Assembly (NCBI RefSeq): GCF_025961315.1
Contig: NZ_JAOQNK010000001.1
Span: forward strand, 6,200,001 to 6,264,000
DNA from: Sphingobacterium kitahiroshimense
GTDB lineage: Bacteria > Bacteroidota > Bacteroidia > Sphingobacteriales > Sphingobacteriaceae
Direction of reading: 5' to 3'
DNA: 64,000 nt
The translations under genes and the position numbers were made by a program. The notes beneath the pieces are model-generated. The model did not search any database. It had not been told where the DNA came from and saw nothing but the letters and a program-made list of their open reading frames with translations. This document shows, one piece after another, positions 50,283-59,165 of the stretch (position 1 is its first letter; each line of letters begins with the position of its first letter).

Positions 50283-50969
50283 CTATTTTACTTTTATCCA
50301 TATATCATTTTCAAAACAAGTGACCTGCATAGCTTCACCTTCGCTCAATAAAAACGTAAGCGGGAAGGTGCCGTCATCATTCAAGAAAAAAGTTTCGGAC
50401 CGGGGCGTAAACGCAATCTCTTTATTATCCCATAGTTGCTTTAGCATCAATCCGCTTCCCGAAGAACGGATATTTATCTTAAGATTATTGTCATCATTCA
50501 AGGTGTAATTCCCTTCTAGTCGTCCAAGTTGTTCGACAGATAACTGTTTAGTTTTTTTTGGATCAAATCCTACTTTTGTCATCGTTATCCTTCCCAGTAT
50601 CTTCGCATGATTAAAATGACCAGAGCTGTCTTTTAGGAATTCAATTTTGTGACCTTCCTCTTTTGACTCGAAATTCGTTTCATTAATCCGGATCAGTTGG
50701 TATTCTTTGTTATCCCATAATTGTTTGGCAAAAAGAAGCTCGTCTTTAAGTGCAAACTCAATAAAAGCAATCTTATTAGGAAGCTGGTAGTACCCTAACA
50801 GCTGATCCAAGGGTACCGTTTTAGATTGTCGACTCTCTTCCTGTACAATACCACCTGAATGCTGCGCAAAACAGTGAGTTGAAAGGGATGTGCTTCCAAA
50901 TAAGAGATTCGCTACAATTACACAGATTTTTGAGGTAGTTGCAGATTTGAATAATTTCATTGTTTTCAT
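50283..50969 (-). CDS. exported protein with two DUF3471-like beta domains
   Basis: 228 residues with a signal peptide (about 1-36). Two related beta domains, LLGYYQLPNKIAFIEFALKD (about 58) and LEGNYTLNDDNNLKINIRSS (about 150), each with the repeated phrase KQLWDNKE, resemble DUF3471, usually the C-terminal accessory domain of class C beta-lactamase-like hydrolases. Here it stands alone, downstream of such a hydrolase (52217-54109) on the same strand, and may assist it in the periplasm. Confidence 0.65.
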   Translation of the reverse strand: MKTMKLFKSATTSKICVIVANLLFGSTSLSTHCFAQHSGGIVQEESRQSKTVPLDQLLGYYQLPNKIAFIEFALKDELLFAKQLWDNKEYQLIRINETNFESKEEGHKIEFLKDSSGHFNHAKILGRITMTKVGFDPKKTKQLSVEQLGRLEGNYTLNDDNNLKINIRSSGSGLMLKQLWDNKEIAFTPRSETFFLNDDGTFPLTFLLSEGEAMQVTCFENDIWIKVK

Positions 50970-51046
50970 AATTGTTTTTTTTATGAAGCAATGATAATCC
51001 TTTGTTGTTCAGAAGCAGTTCGGATGGATACAGGTGAACATAATTG

Positions 51047-52162
51047 CTATCTGGAAGCGTCTGAATTTGCTTTAATGTACTCCTTTGGAGTGAGGCCAGT
51101 AGCTTTTTTAAAGGTGGTATAAAATGTCGTTTTGGAGTTAAATCCAGCTCTGATAGCAACACCGAACATATCCAAATGCTTGGTGTCTTCCGATAATAAA
51201 AGTGATTTTGCCTCTTCCGTCCGTAACTCATTTATAAACTGATAAAAATTCTTTCCAATCCCATTATTAAGAATATAGGAAAGTTCATGTGTGCTGATGC
51301 CTATTTTCCCTGAAAGCACTGAAAGTGTCAGGCTTGGATCGAGATATAGTTTTTCGCCGACTGTTTTTCGCATCACGATAGATTTGAGTTCTTCAACCTG
51401 CTCTATAGTAAGCCGTTCATTGCTTATTTTTTTTGGTATCATTTCCTCTTTTTCCGCAGGCTGATACGTTTCTAAAGCATAAATTGATTTTTGAGTAAGT
51501 GTTGCATATGCCAAAATGATTATACCCAAAAAATATAGTATCGGGGAATAATAAGTTACGTTAACGTTGGACATACTCACTATACGGATAAGAATCATGA
51601 AAAGCACGGAAAGCAACAGATAGCTCAGCCATTTCAGATCTATCTTATCGGTAAACGAAGCCAACATTTTTAAGTTCCTTTGATGACGACGGAGCAGAGA
51701 AAAACAAGCGATCCAATAATAAATCATCTGGACGAAGAAAAAATACCGGATGATAAACCCAATCCAAGGTGGTAATATAGGCAGATCATATTCCTGATTA
51801 AAGAGGTGTGGCATTAAGTAGACAAAAGAAAACAGAAGGAAAAGAAGGAAAGGAAGGAAATGAAGAAACCATTCCTTTTTATTTAAAGAAGGCGATACAT
51901 AATGATGTACCGCCATATATAGACAGGGGAGCATAGCCCATCTAGGCAGTTCCATTAGATGAATAAGCAAGCTGCCTCCAATTCTAAACTCTTCAAGGAA
52001 AAGTTGGGTAAAATTGCATGCCAGGATACCATAAAATGCCCCGAGCCATCGGTTAGCTCGGATATTCACTTTATCAAACCCGATAAAAAGCAGGGATCCT
52101 AATAGCCATAATGCTCCAGCTGAAAAGGCATTGAAAGAAGATAAGGTATTTATTTCAGCCAT
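51047..52162 (-). CDS. membrane-anchored AraC-family regulator
   Basis: 371 residues. Seven hydrophobic segments (about 10-225) are followed by an AraC DNA-binding domain (about 265-365) with LSGKIGISTHELSYILNNGI and FGVAIRAGFNSKTTFYTTFK, ending GLTPKEYI. This 7TM-plus-HTH layout is common in Bacteroidota and suggests signal sensing at the membrane. It lies between the hydrolase gene and the two exported genes on the same strand, so it probably controls this group. Confidence 0.88.
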   Translation of the reverse strand: MAEINTLSSFNAFSAGALWLLGSLLFIGFDKVNIRANRWLGAFYGILACNFTQLFLEEFRIGGSLLIHLMELPRWAMLPCLYMAVHHYVSPSLNKKEWFLHFLPFLLFLLFSFVYLMPHLFNQEYDLPILPPWIGFIIRYFFFVQMIYYWIACFSLLRRHQRNLKMLASFTDKIDLKWLSYLLLSVLFMILIRIVSMSNVNVTYYSPILYFLGIIILAYATLTQKSIYALETYQPAEKEEMIPKKISNERLTIEQVEELKSIVMRKTVGEKLYLDPSLTLSVLSGKIGISTHELSYILNNGIGKNFYQFINELRTEEAKSLLLSEDTKHLDMFGVAIRAGFNSKTTFYTTFKKATGLTPKEYIKANSDASR

Positions 52163-52216
52163 CAGATTTTTTAGATTGTTTTCATAAATTTATGATATTT
52201 CCACGAAAATTAAAAT

Positions 52217-54109
52217 CTACATGCTCCAGATCGGAATTCCAATCCAGCCATGTATTGAAAATAGTACCGCCAGATACAACAAGAATATGATGTTGAAAGC
52301 CAAGGTAAATTTTATCCATTTTCTACCTAGCTGTGACCAGCGTTTGTACAATAAGTATGCGCCAACCACAACACTGACTCCGAAAAAAAGCATACCAGCG
52401 AAAATGGATAAAGTTGTGCTATTTAGGGTCGTATAAAGTTCCTTGTGAATCGCATCAGTCACCCCCAATATACGATAGGAGATTAGGAAAGAGACTATGC
52501 CCAGGGATGGTAATAGCACCAAGCATAGATCTATGAATTTTATTTTTTTAAAAAATGCTAATGGAATTCCGATTATCGTATAGACTATGGAGAGCAAAGC
52601 AGCGATCAAGCCAAGGTAAATAGGGATCTTTTGCAATAAAATTGGTAAATAAGAAGCTTTACTATAAAACCTGTTACCATAACCTTGAAAGAACGGGTGT
52701 CCCTCATTATCATGGCCGATAACAAATGAGGGAATTATATCACCTTTCAAGTGAAAAAGACCATTCCCTATATGAAGCAAGAAGTCTACCTGTCCATTTC
52801 CTTTATCAATTATAAGTTTATCGTTATCAATGGCCAACAGGTTAATCCCTTCGAATATTCTTCTGTAGAACTCCCAGCGCTCATTTTTAGGGTTCATAAA
52901 TTGATAATATCCCAGCATAGGTCCAATCTTCGACTGATCTATTTTTACAGTGTGTATTTTGGGAATCTCCATATTTTTAGTTAAAAAATCTTCAATCAGT
53001 TCCGATACAGGCCATAAATTTGTATTGCAATTGGTAGAAATAGTATATGCCAATCCGGCCTCTCTATTAAAAAATATCCAGGAGCTAAAACCTTCACCTT
53101 TACCATTATGCCCTCTAAAAGTTATTTTTTTATTATTCGGGAATAAATCATTACCCAGGGCATATCCTGTCTGTAATCCGTGTTGGCTTGCCAAGGTGCT
53201 GTGTACTTTTTCCATTTCGAGAAAATCATGTTCACGAAGTAGAACGTCAGCGTAACTCTTACCAGGATCCAGGAGGAACCGCATAAATCTGGTCATATCC
53301 GATGCGTTCGATACCAGTGCACTAGAAGCACCGTTGCTACTAGGTATATAAAGCGGAAGTAGTGTATACTTGCCATTCCTAAAATCATATCCCTTAGCAT
53401 AGTGCTGTAGACTTTCGCCACTTAAATCAAACAAGGTACTATTCATTGCTAAAGGTTTAAGCAGTGTCTGTTGGATATATGCATTCCATGGAATATCGGA
53501 AACTTTCTCAATGATGTACCCCAAAACATTATAGCCTGGATTAGAATATGACATCCTTTCACCAGGTTTCCAGCGGGAAGTAAGCGAATTTTTTTGGTCC
53601 TGTACGGCATTGATTCCCTTTAACGGTTTTCCTGTCATATTGACCATCTTATTCAGCATAATATCTTCAAAACCTGCTGTGTGTTCCAGGAGATGTACAA
53701 GTCTTACAGGGTGAGTCGACTCCCATTTGTTCGAGTATGGGATTTCGGGAGCAATGGCCTGCAGTCGATCGCTAAGTTTCAGTTTACCCTCAGCTATTAG
53801 ATTCTGGATCCCGATTGCAACAAAAAATTTTGTCACAGATGCAAGATGAAATCGTGTTGTGCTATCAACTTTTATTTTTTGCTCTAAATCGACATATCCC
53901 AATCCACCTGAAAATAATGTGCTGTCGTTTTTGATAATAGCAATCATCAAACCCGGCATATGTTCCTGTTGGAGTACACCTTCTATTTTTTTGAGCAATT
54001 GATCCATTGCAGGTGTTGGAACATCATGATGCTGCAGCTGTGCATTTACCACTTTAGATGATAATACCATACAAAGTAGGATTGAAAACAAAATTATAAG
54101 TTTATTCAT
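52217..54109 (-). CDS. serine hydrolase (class C beta-lactamase fold) with C-terminal membrane domain
   Basis: 630 residues with a signal peptide (about 1-23). The catalytic domain has S91-V-T-K94, a YSN motif (MSYSNPGYNVLGY, near 196) and HNG (RGHNGKGEGFSSW, near 333). A DUF3471-like segment follows (about 395-470), then four membrane helices (about 488-625). Such proteins act on the outer face of the inner membrane. Divergent from the serine hydrolase at 54.7 kb with a shared palindromic control region. Confidence 0.9.
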   Translation of the reverse strand: MNKLIILFSILLCMVLSSKVVNAQLQHHDVPTPAMDQLLKKIEGVLQQEHMPGLMIAIIKNDSTLFSGGLGYVDLEQKIKVDSTTRFHLASVTKFFVAIGIQNLIAEGKLKLSDRLQAIAPEIPYSNKWESTHPVRLVHLLEHTAGFEDIMLNKMVNMTGKPLKGINAVQDQKNSLTSRWKPGERMSYSNPGYNVLGYIIEKVSDIPWNAYIQQTLLKPLAMNSTLFDLSGESLQHYAKGYDFRNGKYTLLPLYIPSSNGASSALVSNASDMTRFMRFLLDPGKSYADVLLREHDFLEMEKVHSTLASQHGLQTGYALGNDLFPNNKKITFRGHNGKGEGFSSWIFFNREAGLAYTISTNCNTNLWPVSELIEDFLTKNMEIPKIHTVKIDQSKIGPMLGYYQFMNPKNERWEFYRRIFEGINLLAIDNDKLIIDKGNGQVDFLLHIGNGLFHLKGDIIPSFVIGHDNEGHPFFQGYGNRFYSKASYLPILLQKIPIYLGLIAALLSIVYTIIGIPLAFFKKIKFIDLCLVLLPSLGIVSFLISYRILGVTDAIHKELYTTLNSTTLSIFAGMLFFGVSVVVGAYLLYKRWSQLGRKWIKFTLAFNIIFLLYLAVLFSIHGWIGIPIWSM

Positions 54110-54271
54110 CGGTATGTTTTTTCAGCAAATTACATCTGTCATTTGCTGTTTTAGTCCGATTCTATCCAAACGAACTAATCACCCCCCTTCATTTAACCAA
54201 TTTGGGGCTACGAAGAAAAGAATAGATAAGTTAGTGCGTAAAAGTATTTCACCATTTTTCAAATGAATATT

Positions 54272-54332
54272 ATAGTAGTCAGCTTCAGTACCTATTCGTA
54301 CGCTGTTCGAGAAGGCTTCGGGAGATGTCTAC
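54272..54332. repeat. dispersed 60-bp repeat, copy 2
   Basis: TAGTAGTCAGCTTCAGTACC and the following 40 bp correspond to the copy at 49190-49252. It abuts the large inverted repeat at 54336-54424. Confidence 0.75.
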
Positions 54333-54335
54333 TGT

Positions 54336-54424
54336 GCCTCTACTGTTTTTCTACTGGTTGTCTACCTTGCCTCTACAAAAACAGTATAGGCAAGGTATAG
54401 GCAGGGTAGAGAAACAGTAGAGGC
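54336..54424. repeat. nested inverted repeat in the divergent hydrolase region
   Basis: Outer arms GCCTCTACTGTTT (54336-54348) and AAACAGTAGAGGC (54412-54424) are perfect complements. Inner arms ACCTTGCCTCTAC (54364-54376) and GTATAGGCAAGGT (54384-54396) pair with one mismatch. The unit CTACTG/CTCTAC recurs several times, so this looks like a palindromic intergenic element able to form a long hairpin. Confidence 0.8.
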
Positions 54425-54542
54425 GTTTCGAAAAAGTGGTGAAGCAGTCCCGAATAAAGACTGAATCCTTCTAGTGTAAATAGAAATATCTTTTTATATA
54501 GTAAAGTAGCTTTGAAATAAATTGATAGATATATATCACTAA

Positions 54543-54604
54543 TGTCCATTATCTGACATTAATCGTCCGATATCGGACATCACGAATCCGTGTAAGACAT
54601 TCAT
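54543..54604. promoter_or_regulatory. candidate operator with a 14-bp palindrome
   Basis: Perfect palindrome GTCCGATATCGGAC (54565-54578), flanked by further half-site-like words ATGTCC (54543), TGACATT (54554) and GACATT (54596). It lies between the divergent serine hydrolases, about 100 bp before the plus-strand gene. Likely regulator-binding region; protein unknown. Confidence 0.5.
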
Positions 54605-54696
54605 TAAAAGTTGATTGAGTATTTGGCAAATCTATTGATATTTATCACGCGAAATATTAATTCGAAACAAGAATGAATGCTTTATATCCAATATAC

Positions 54697-55770
54697 ATGA
54701 AAACCAAAATGAAATATCTGATCATTTTTATTTTAACGATAATATTCCATTACAACTCAGTAGCACAACAAGACTCTCTGAAATCCTTTATTCAATCTTA
54801 TGTAACGAAGAATGGTTTTGACGGAACTATACTAGTTCAACAGGATTCTGCTATAATCTACCATGAGAGCTTTGGTATAGCGGATCGAAGATTTGATTTT
54901 CCAATAAACAATGAAACTATCTACAATATTGCATCGATAACAAAGGCTTTTACAGCAGTCCTGATCCTTCAACTGGTAGAGCAGGGAAAGCTGGAGTTAA
55001 ATAAACCTTTTAAGACTTATTTACCTGAATATCCAGATAAAGTAAGTTTAAAAGTTACCTTACATCAGCTGCTTAACCATAATTCGGGAGTTGTACTCAT
55101 TGATACAGTTTCAAGTGTAGATAAAGCGATGAAATATGGTCTGGGTATATTTCAGACTCCGTATACTTCAGATCAGATTTTAAAAAGTTTTTGGGATAAA
55201 CCTCTTGCAAATAAACCGGGCACGAAGTTCACTTACAATAATGCAGATTACATTATTTTAGGTAAAATCATTGAAAAGATCTATCGCAAAACTTATGAAG
55301 AGGTGCTGTATGAAAAGATATTAAGACCTTTGGACATGCACAATTCGGGCGTAATGCATGAGAAAGATATAATAAAAAATCTAGCAAGTACTTATTTTAA
55401 GGACAAAAATTCAGCTATTTTCATTAATAGTTTACCTATGTTTATAGAAAACTGGTATGCCGCTGGTGCCATGTATTGTTCACCTTCAGATCTACTGAAA
55501 TTCTCTAACGCTCTGTATGGACTAAAATTAATAAGTAAAAGAAGTCTTGATTCAATGCTTACTCCCGGGCTTGATAATTATGGTTATGGGGTATGGGTTA
55601 AAGGTCTGGGGGATGAAAGACGAATGGAGAGATATGGACAAATAATGGGTATTAACGCAGTATGGATGAAATTTTTGAATAAAAAAACTACGATTATTAT
55701 TCTGAGCAATACGAATGTTGCTAACCTTGGTGAACTGGCATTAAATATCGAGATGAATGTCCCTAAGTAA
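54697..55770 (+). CDS. exported serine hydrolase, class C beta-lactamase fold, atypical third motif
   Basis: 357 residues from the ATG at 54697, which gives a compact signal peptide (MKTKMKYLIIFILTIIFHYN, cut near VAQQ); an upstream ATG at 54673 adds eight residues. Motifs: S-I-T-K in NIASITKAFTAV (about residue 80) and YNN in TYNNADYIILGKII. At the expected HGG/KTG place the sequence is RYGQIMGINAVWMKF, so the His and the first Gly are replaced; activity may be altered. A short fragment of a homologue lies at 27.63 kb. Confidence 0.86.
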   Translation: MKTKMKYLIIFILTIIFHYNSVAQQDSLKSFIQSYVTKNGFDGTILVQQDSAIIYHESFGIADRRFDFPINNETIYNIASITKAFTAVLILQLVEQGKLELNKPFKTYLPEYPDKVSLKVTLHQLLNHNSGVVLIDTVSSVDKAMKYGLGIFQTPYTSDQILKSFWDKPLANKPGTKFTYNNADYIILGKIIEKIYRKTYEEVLYEKILRPLDMHNSGVMHEKDIIKNLASTYFKDKNSAIFINSLPMFIENWYAAGAMYCSPSDLLKFSNALYGLKLISKRSLDSMLTPGLDNYGYGVWVKGLGDERRMERYGQIMGINAVWMKFLNKKTTIIILSNTNVANLGELALNIEMNVPK

Positions 55771-55858
55771 CCCATCATATCCAGAAAGCTGATTACAAAA
55801 AGTAACAAATATACAGATATCCAACTTCGTCGGTGTACAGAGTTAGCAACTCCAATAG

Positions 55859-56560
55859 CTACTTTTTGTTCTTAAGCAACCATTCATATATTTCCGGTTT
55901 AGTTTCATATAAATCTTCAATCCCGTGTCCTCTGTCTTTTAATTTGGTAAATCTTATTTTTTCATTACATTTCTTCAAGCCATTGACAATTCGTTCTGTC
56001 TCATTGATAGAGATTTGATCGTCAGCAGTACCATGAAATGTCCAGATCGGTGTCTTACTAAGGTTGCATACTCTCATCGTATCACTATCGTTAATTCCAC
56101 CACACAATGGTACAATAGCCGCAAAGGTATCGGGAAAATCCAGGGCAACTATATATGTCCCATAGCCACCCATGCTGATGCCAGTACAGTAAATCCTACT
56201 GGTGTCGATTCTATATTGAGACATTAGATCAGAGTAAAGAGGTTCAAACCAATTCTCTGATGACCAATATTTGTCAGCGGGACATTGTGGAGAAGCAATT
56301 ATAAAATCAAAATCATGTCCCTTTTGTATTAGGTAGGGCATTCCGTACACTTTAAGCTTATTTATGTCATTTCCTCTTTGCGATCCTCCATGTAGATAAA
56401 TTAAGAGCGGATATTTTTTTCCACTAGAACTATAATCCTTCGGTAAATACAAGTCATAGTTATACTTAGCTTTATCCTTTACTTGTCCATTTGAGTGCAT
56501 AGAAAAAATAAGAAATAGGTGTGTTAAAATGTATGGTGTCATTTTAAATAATATAGACAT
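55859..56560 (-). CDS. exported alpha/beta-hydrolase esterase (prolyl-oligopeptidase-like)
   Basis: 233 residues with a signal peptide-like N-terminus (about 1-25). HGGSQRG near 57 forms the oxyanion hole, GISMGGYG places the nucleophile at Ser129, HGTADDQIS supplies Asp180 or 181 and GHGIED gives His212. Similar enzymes are predicted phospholipase/carboxylesterases or feruloyl esterases. It converges with the serine hydrolase gene at 54.7 kb. Its 3' end is duplicated at 28.23-28.32 kb. Confidence 0.87.
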   Translation of the reverse strand: MSILFKMTPYILTHLFLIFSMHSNGQVKDKAKYNYDLYLPKDYSSSGKKYPLLIYLHGGSQRGNDINKLKVYGMPYLIQKGHDFDFIIASPQCPADKYWSSENWFEPLYSDLMSQYRIDTSRIYCTGISMGGYGTYIVALDFPDTFAAIVPLCGGINDSDTMRVCNLSKTPIWTFHGTADDQISINETERIVNGLKKCNEKIRFTKLKDRGHGIEDLYETKPEIYEWLLKNKK

Positions 56561-56615
56561 AAACCAATTTCATTTGTATATAGCTTGCTTAATCGATGCA
56601 GAGGTGTAACAGCTC

Positions 56616-57929
56616 CTACAAGCGGGAGGTATTCTTATTTTTAACAAGGATATAATTACTGCTTGTTTCATCTTTTATAACAGTATAATTTTTATTTAAT
56701 TGTAATGACCAACCGTCCCCCTCTATTAATTGATCATTTATTTTGGTAGGAATACTGATAGATATTTTATTCCAATTAGGGAACATTAAAGCACCATTAT
56801 TCACTTCAAGAATCCCCCAGTTATCTGTTACTCTCATATTCGGATAAACTGTTCCTTTATCACCGATTGGAAGTATATTGCGTGGGTCAAAAGAAATATT
56901 CATATTTTCAAAACCTATTTCAAAATGTGGTTGCTCTATAAATTTAGAGTTATATTCTGCTATTCTTATTTTTATTTTTGCCTCTCTTATTTCTTCTTCC
57001 TGAATAATTTCTTCGCCGTTATATTCTTTAAAAATTTTCACAACAGTAGCTTTTAAATCAGTAGGTATCTTAATATTTAAATTTTCAATAAAAAAATCTG
57101 TTAGGTTATTATCAGCAGATATTTTTTGATTCCAATATTTATCCTTTTTACGTAGAAAATTACCATATATAGGAGTAGTATTATAAGCAAAAGACCGCAC
57201 ATAGGTAGGATTTTTGATAAAAGTATTTACACTATTGACAAAATGCTGTTTTGTAGCCTCTTTATTTCTATTGCTAATCATAAAACCTGTATATTCTGCA
57301 AGACCCTCGTTAAGTTCGAGTTGATTTTCAGTGTCATAAGATTCGGGGAAAATAGCATTTCTATACTTTCTAAAAATAAAGGCATTGGTTAAATGCTTGG
57401 TTTGCTCTTTCTGTGTATTAGAAAGGATCGCTTTCTTGAGAGCCTCCAATTCCAACCGTAAATATATTCTTCCATCTTTCAGCTCCAAATGGTTACTTTC
57501 TTTGTTATATTGGGTAAATCCCAAAGAAATCTGCACTGTATGAAAAAGCTCGTGAGCTAATAAGTTGATTCTGTCATATCTATCTTTAGACAGAGGAAGC
57601 ATTATCATTGCCCAAGTTTTGCCATTCCATTGCATTGAGGTATTTGCAATATTAATGCTGTCGGGTAATGTACCAACATAAATATCTTTTTGTAGCTTTA
57701 AAGTATTCTTAATATCAGGCTCATTACTGTATAGTAGGCGATTTTCAGGATTAACTAATAAAATACTTCCATATAAATCCCTATTCCATAATTTTACTCC
57801 TTGTTTTGTTACATATTTAATTTCTTTGAAATAATTGGAGATACTGTCTATATTTTCAACTTTAGACTGTTGTGCAAATGCTATTGAAATATGGATTAAA
57901 TATACAATGACCGTAAACACCTTTTTCAT
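56616..57929 (-). CDS. exported HEXXH zinc metallopeptidase-like protein
   Basis: 437 residues with a signal peptide (about 1-20). Zinc-site motif H126-E127-L-F-H130 (LLAHELFHTVQISLG) with a downstream Glu in LNEGLAEY (Glu208 or Glu212), as in gluzincins. The C-terminal 120 residues are beta-rich (GFENMNISFDPRNILPIGDK, then WGILEVNNGALM) without a known domain. It probably acts in the periplasm or outside the cell. 55 bp upstream of the esterase gene on the same strand, so co-transcription is possible. Specific family unassigned. Confidence 0.78.
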   Translation of the reverse strand: MKKVFTVIVYLIHISIAFAQQSKVENIDSISNYFKEIKYVTKQGVKLWNRDLYGSILLVNPENRLLYSNEPDIKNTLKLQKDIYVGTLPDSINIANTSMQWNGKTWAMIMLPLSKDRYDRINLLAHELFHTVQISLGFTQYNKESNHLELKDGRIYLRLELEALKKAILSNTQKEQTKHLTNAFIFRKYRNAIFPESYDTENQLELNEGLAEYTGFMISNRNKEATKQHFVNSVNTFIKNPTYVRSFAYNTTPIYGNFLRKKDKYWNQKISADNNLTDFFIENLNIKIPTDLKATVVKIFKEYNGEEIIQEEEIREAKIKIRIAEYNSKFIEQPHFEIGFENMNISFDPRNILPIGDKGTVYPNMRVTDNWGILEVNNGALMFPNWNKISISIPTKINDQLIEGDGWSLQLNKNYTVIKDETSSNYILVKNKNTSRL

Positions 57930-58094
57930 AATCTGGTTATAATTTTATAAGATAACTAAAACAAAATTAAACAAATATTTAAACCATTTATTAGATTGGT
58001 CTGAATTCTTACAATCATTTTTTGTTTATGTATTTCTTTTCAAGATCTGCTCCCAGAATGACTCTTCTTAACAAGAGTTCTTTCATTTCTATGC

Positions 58095-58249
58095 TATTTA
58101 TTGGATAAAGCAGAGAAGCATTGTATCGAGAAAGGTGAGCGTCAAAAAGCTATTTTAATTGCATTAGAATTTAAGAGATGGGTTTACCTGTAGAGCAAAT
58201 TGCTAAAGGTACCGGACTTTCCATCGAGGATATCGAAAAATTGAAATAG
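58095..58249 (+). pseudogene. C-terminal tail of an Rpn gene with frameshift
   Basis: Reads LLDKAEKHCIEKGERQKAIL followed by IALEFKR, then after a frameshift MGLPVEQIAKGTGLSIEDIE and KLK with stop. It matches the tails of the Rpn genes at 44914 and 46730. The nuclease part is missing. Upstream (57930-58094) I see only intergenic DNA with possible promoter sequence of the metallopeptidase gene. Confidence 0.85.
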
Positions 58250-58272
58250 AACATCGTTCTAAATTATACTGA

Positions 58273-58303
58273 ACCGTTTGGGATGACCAAGCGGTTTTTT
58301 TTG
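58273..58303 (+). terminator. conserved Rpn terminator
   Basis: ACCGTTTGGGATGACCAAGC followed by GGTTTTTTTT, retained although the Rpn gene in front is decayed. Confidence 0.88.
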
Positions 58304-58304
58304 T

Positions 58305-58493
58305 GCCTTTGTTATTGACAAGTGGACGACAGCATAATAACCCCATTTCAGGTTCAACCACTTCACCTACCCATTTCCACCATTCACCGAGTTTTTAGTT
58401 GGTTTAGTCTAATTGCGATAGGGTAGGGACGATTTACACCCTACTTTTGAATCAACAAACAAATAGCAACTAACAATATAACATAAAGACATT
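58305..58493 (+). promoter_or_regulatory. conserved leader of the NTF2-like genes (copy 4)
   Basis: Same leader as before the other NTF2-like genes, with the GTAGGG...CCCTAC hairpin near 58423-58443. The short form, ending CAAATAGCAACTAACAATAT and the common ACATAAAGACATT before the ATG. Confidence 0.65.
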
Positions 58494-58943
58494 ATGAAAA
58501 CTATAGCAAAAACATTCGCAGCAGCAGCCTTGATCGCAGTATCAACATTCACTATGGCAGCAGGCAAACCACTAGGAGACAACTCTAAAAAAGCGGTCGT
58601 CAATCTATCCACAGCAGATCTAGCCATTGATCATTACGTTGCGGTTATGACCGAAGGACAGTCGGCAGGAGTAGAGCAGTTGTTTACCTCAGATTTTAAA
58701 CAGAAAGTACATGCCTCAACAGATAGGATCAACAGCCGTTCAGAAGTTATTTCATTCTTGAAAAAACAAAAAGGGGAGCAGCTGAACTGTAAAACAAGCA
58801 CTACCATTGTTGAGCAATCCAGTGACTACATGGTGGCAAAAGTAACCCAACAATTTGAAGGGTTTACCAAGACCGATTTAATCACATTGGTCAATGACGG
58901 TGGTAACTGGAAAGTATCTCAATCTATCAACTCGTATAAGTAA
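58494..58943 (+). CDS. exported NTF2-like protein, copy 5
   Basis: 149 residues. Signal peptide MKTIAKTFAAAALIAVSTFT and on to about residue 23, mature part starting GKPLGDNSKK. Distinct residues: KVHASTDRINSRS and the end SINSYK. The 3' end, terminator and the following Rpn gene are the almost exact counterpart of 33.1-34.3 kb, where the 5' part of the NTF2-like gene has been lost. Confidence 0.86.
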   Translation: MKTIAKTFAAAALIAVSTFTMAAGKPLGDNSKKAVVNLSTADLAIDHYVAVMTEGQSAGVEQLFTSDFKQKVHASTDRINSRSEVISFLKKQKGEQLNCKTSTTIVEQSSDYMVAKVTQQFEGFTKTDLITLVNDGGNWKVSQSINSYK

Positions 58944-58969
58944 GTTAAGTAAATTTCATATGTTTATTC

Positions 58970-59003
58970 AAAGCCACGTCGAGAGATGTGGCTTTTCTTT
59001 TTA
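58970..59003 (+). terminator. NTF2-module terminator
   Basis: AAAGCCACGTCGAGAGATGT followed by GGCTTTTCTTTTT. Confidence 0.85.
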
Positions 59004-59071
59004 GTATTCACAACTATTTTACCCAACAACAAACGTTTTTTCCTATTCTTTTAACAGTAAGTAGAGAACTA

Positions 59072-59101
59072 TTTGATTTGATAAATAATTTAGTATTTTT
59101 G
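59072..59101 (+). promoter_or_regulatory. Bacteroidota-type promoter of the Rpn gene
   Basis: TTTG (59072-59075), 18-nt spacer, TATTTTTG (59094-59101), 64 bp before the ATG; identical in arrangement to the copy at 33366-33395. Confidence 0.55.
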
Positions 59102-59165
59102 CTAAATTATTTGGTTTAAAAGGTTTTGTTTTTTATTTTTACTTGATAACCAGTAATATACCATT

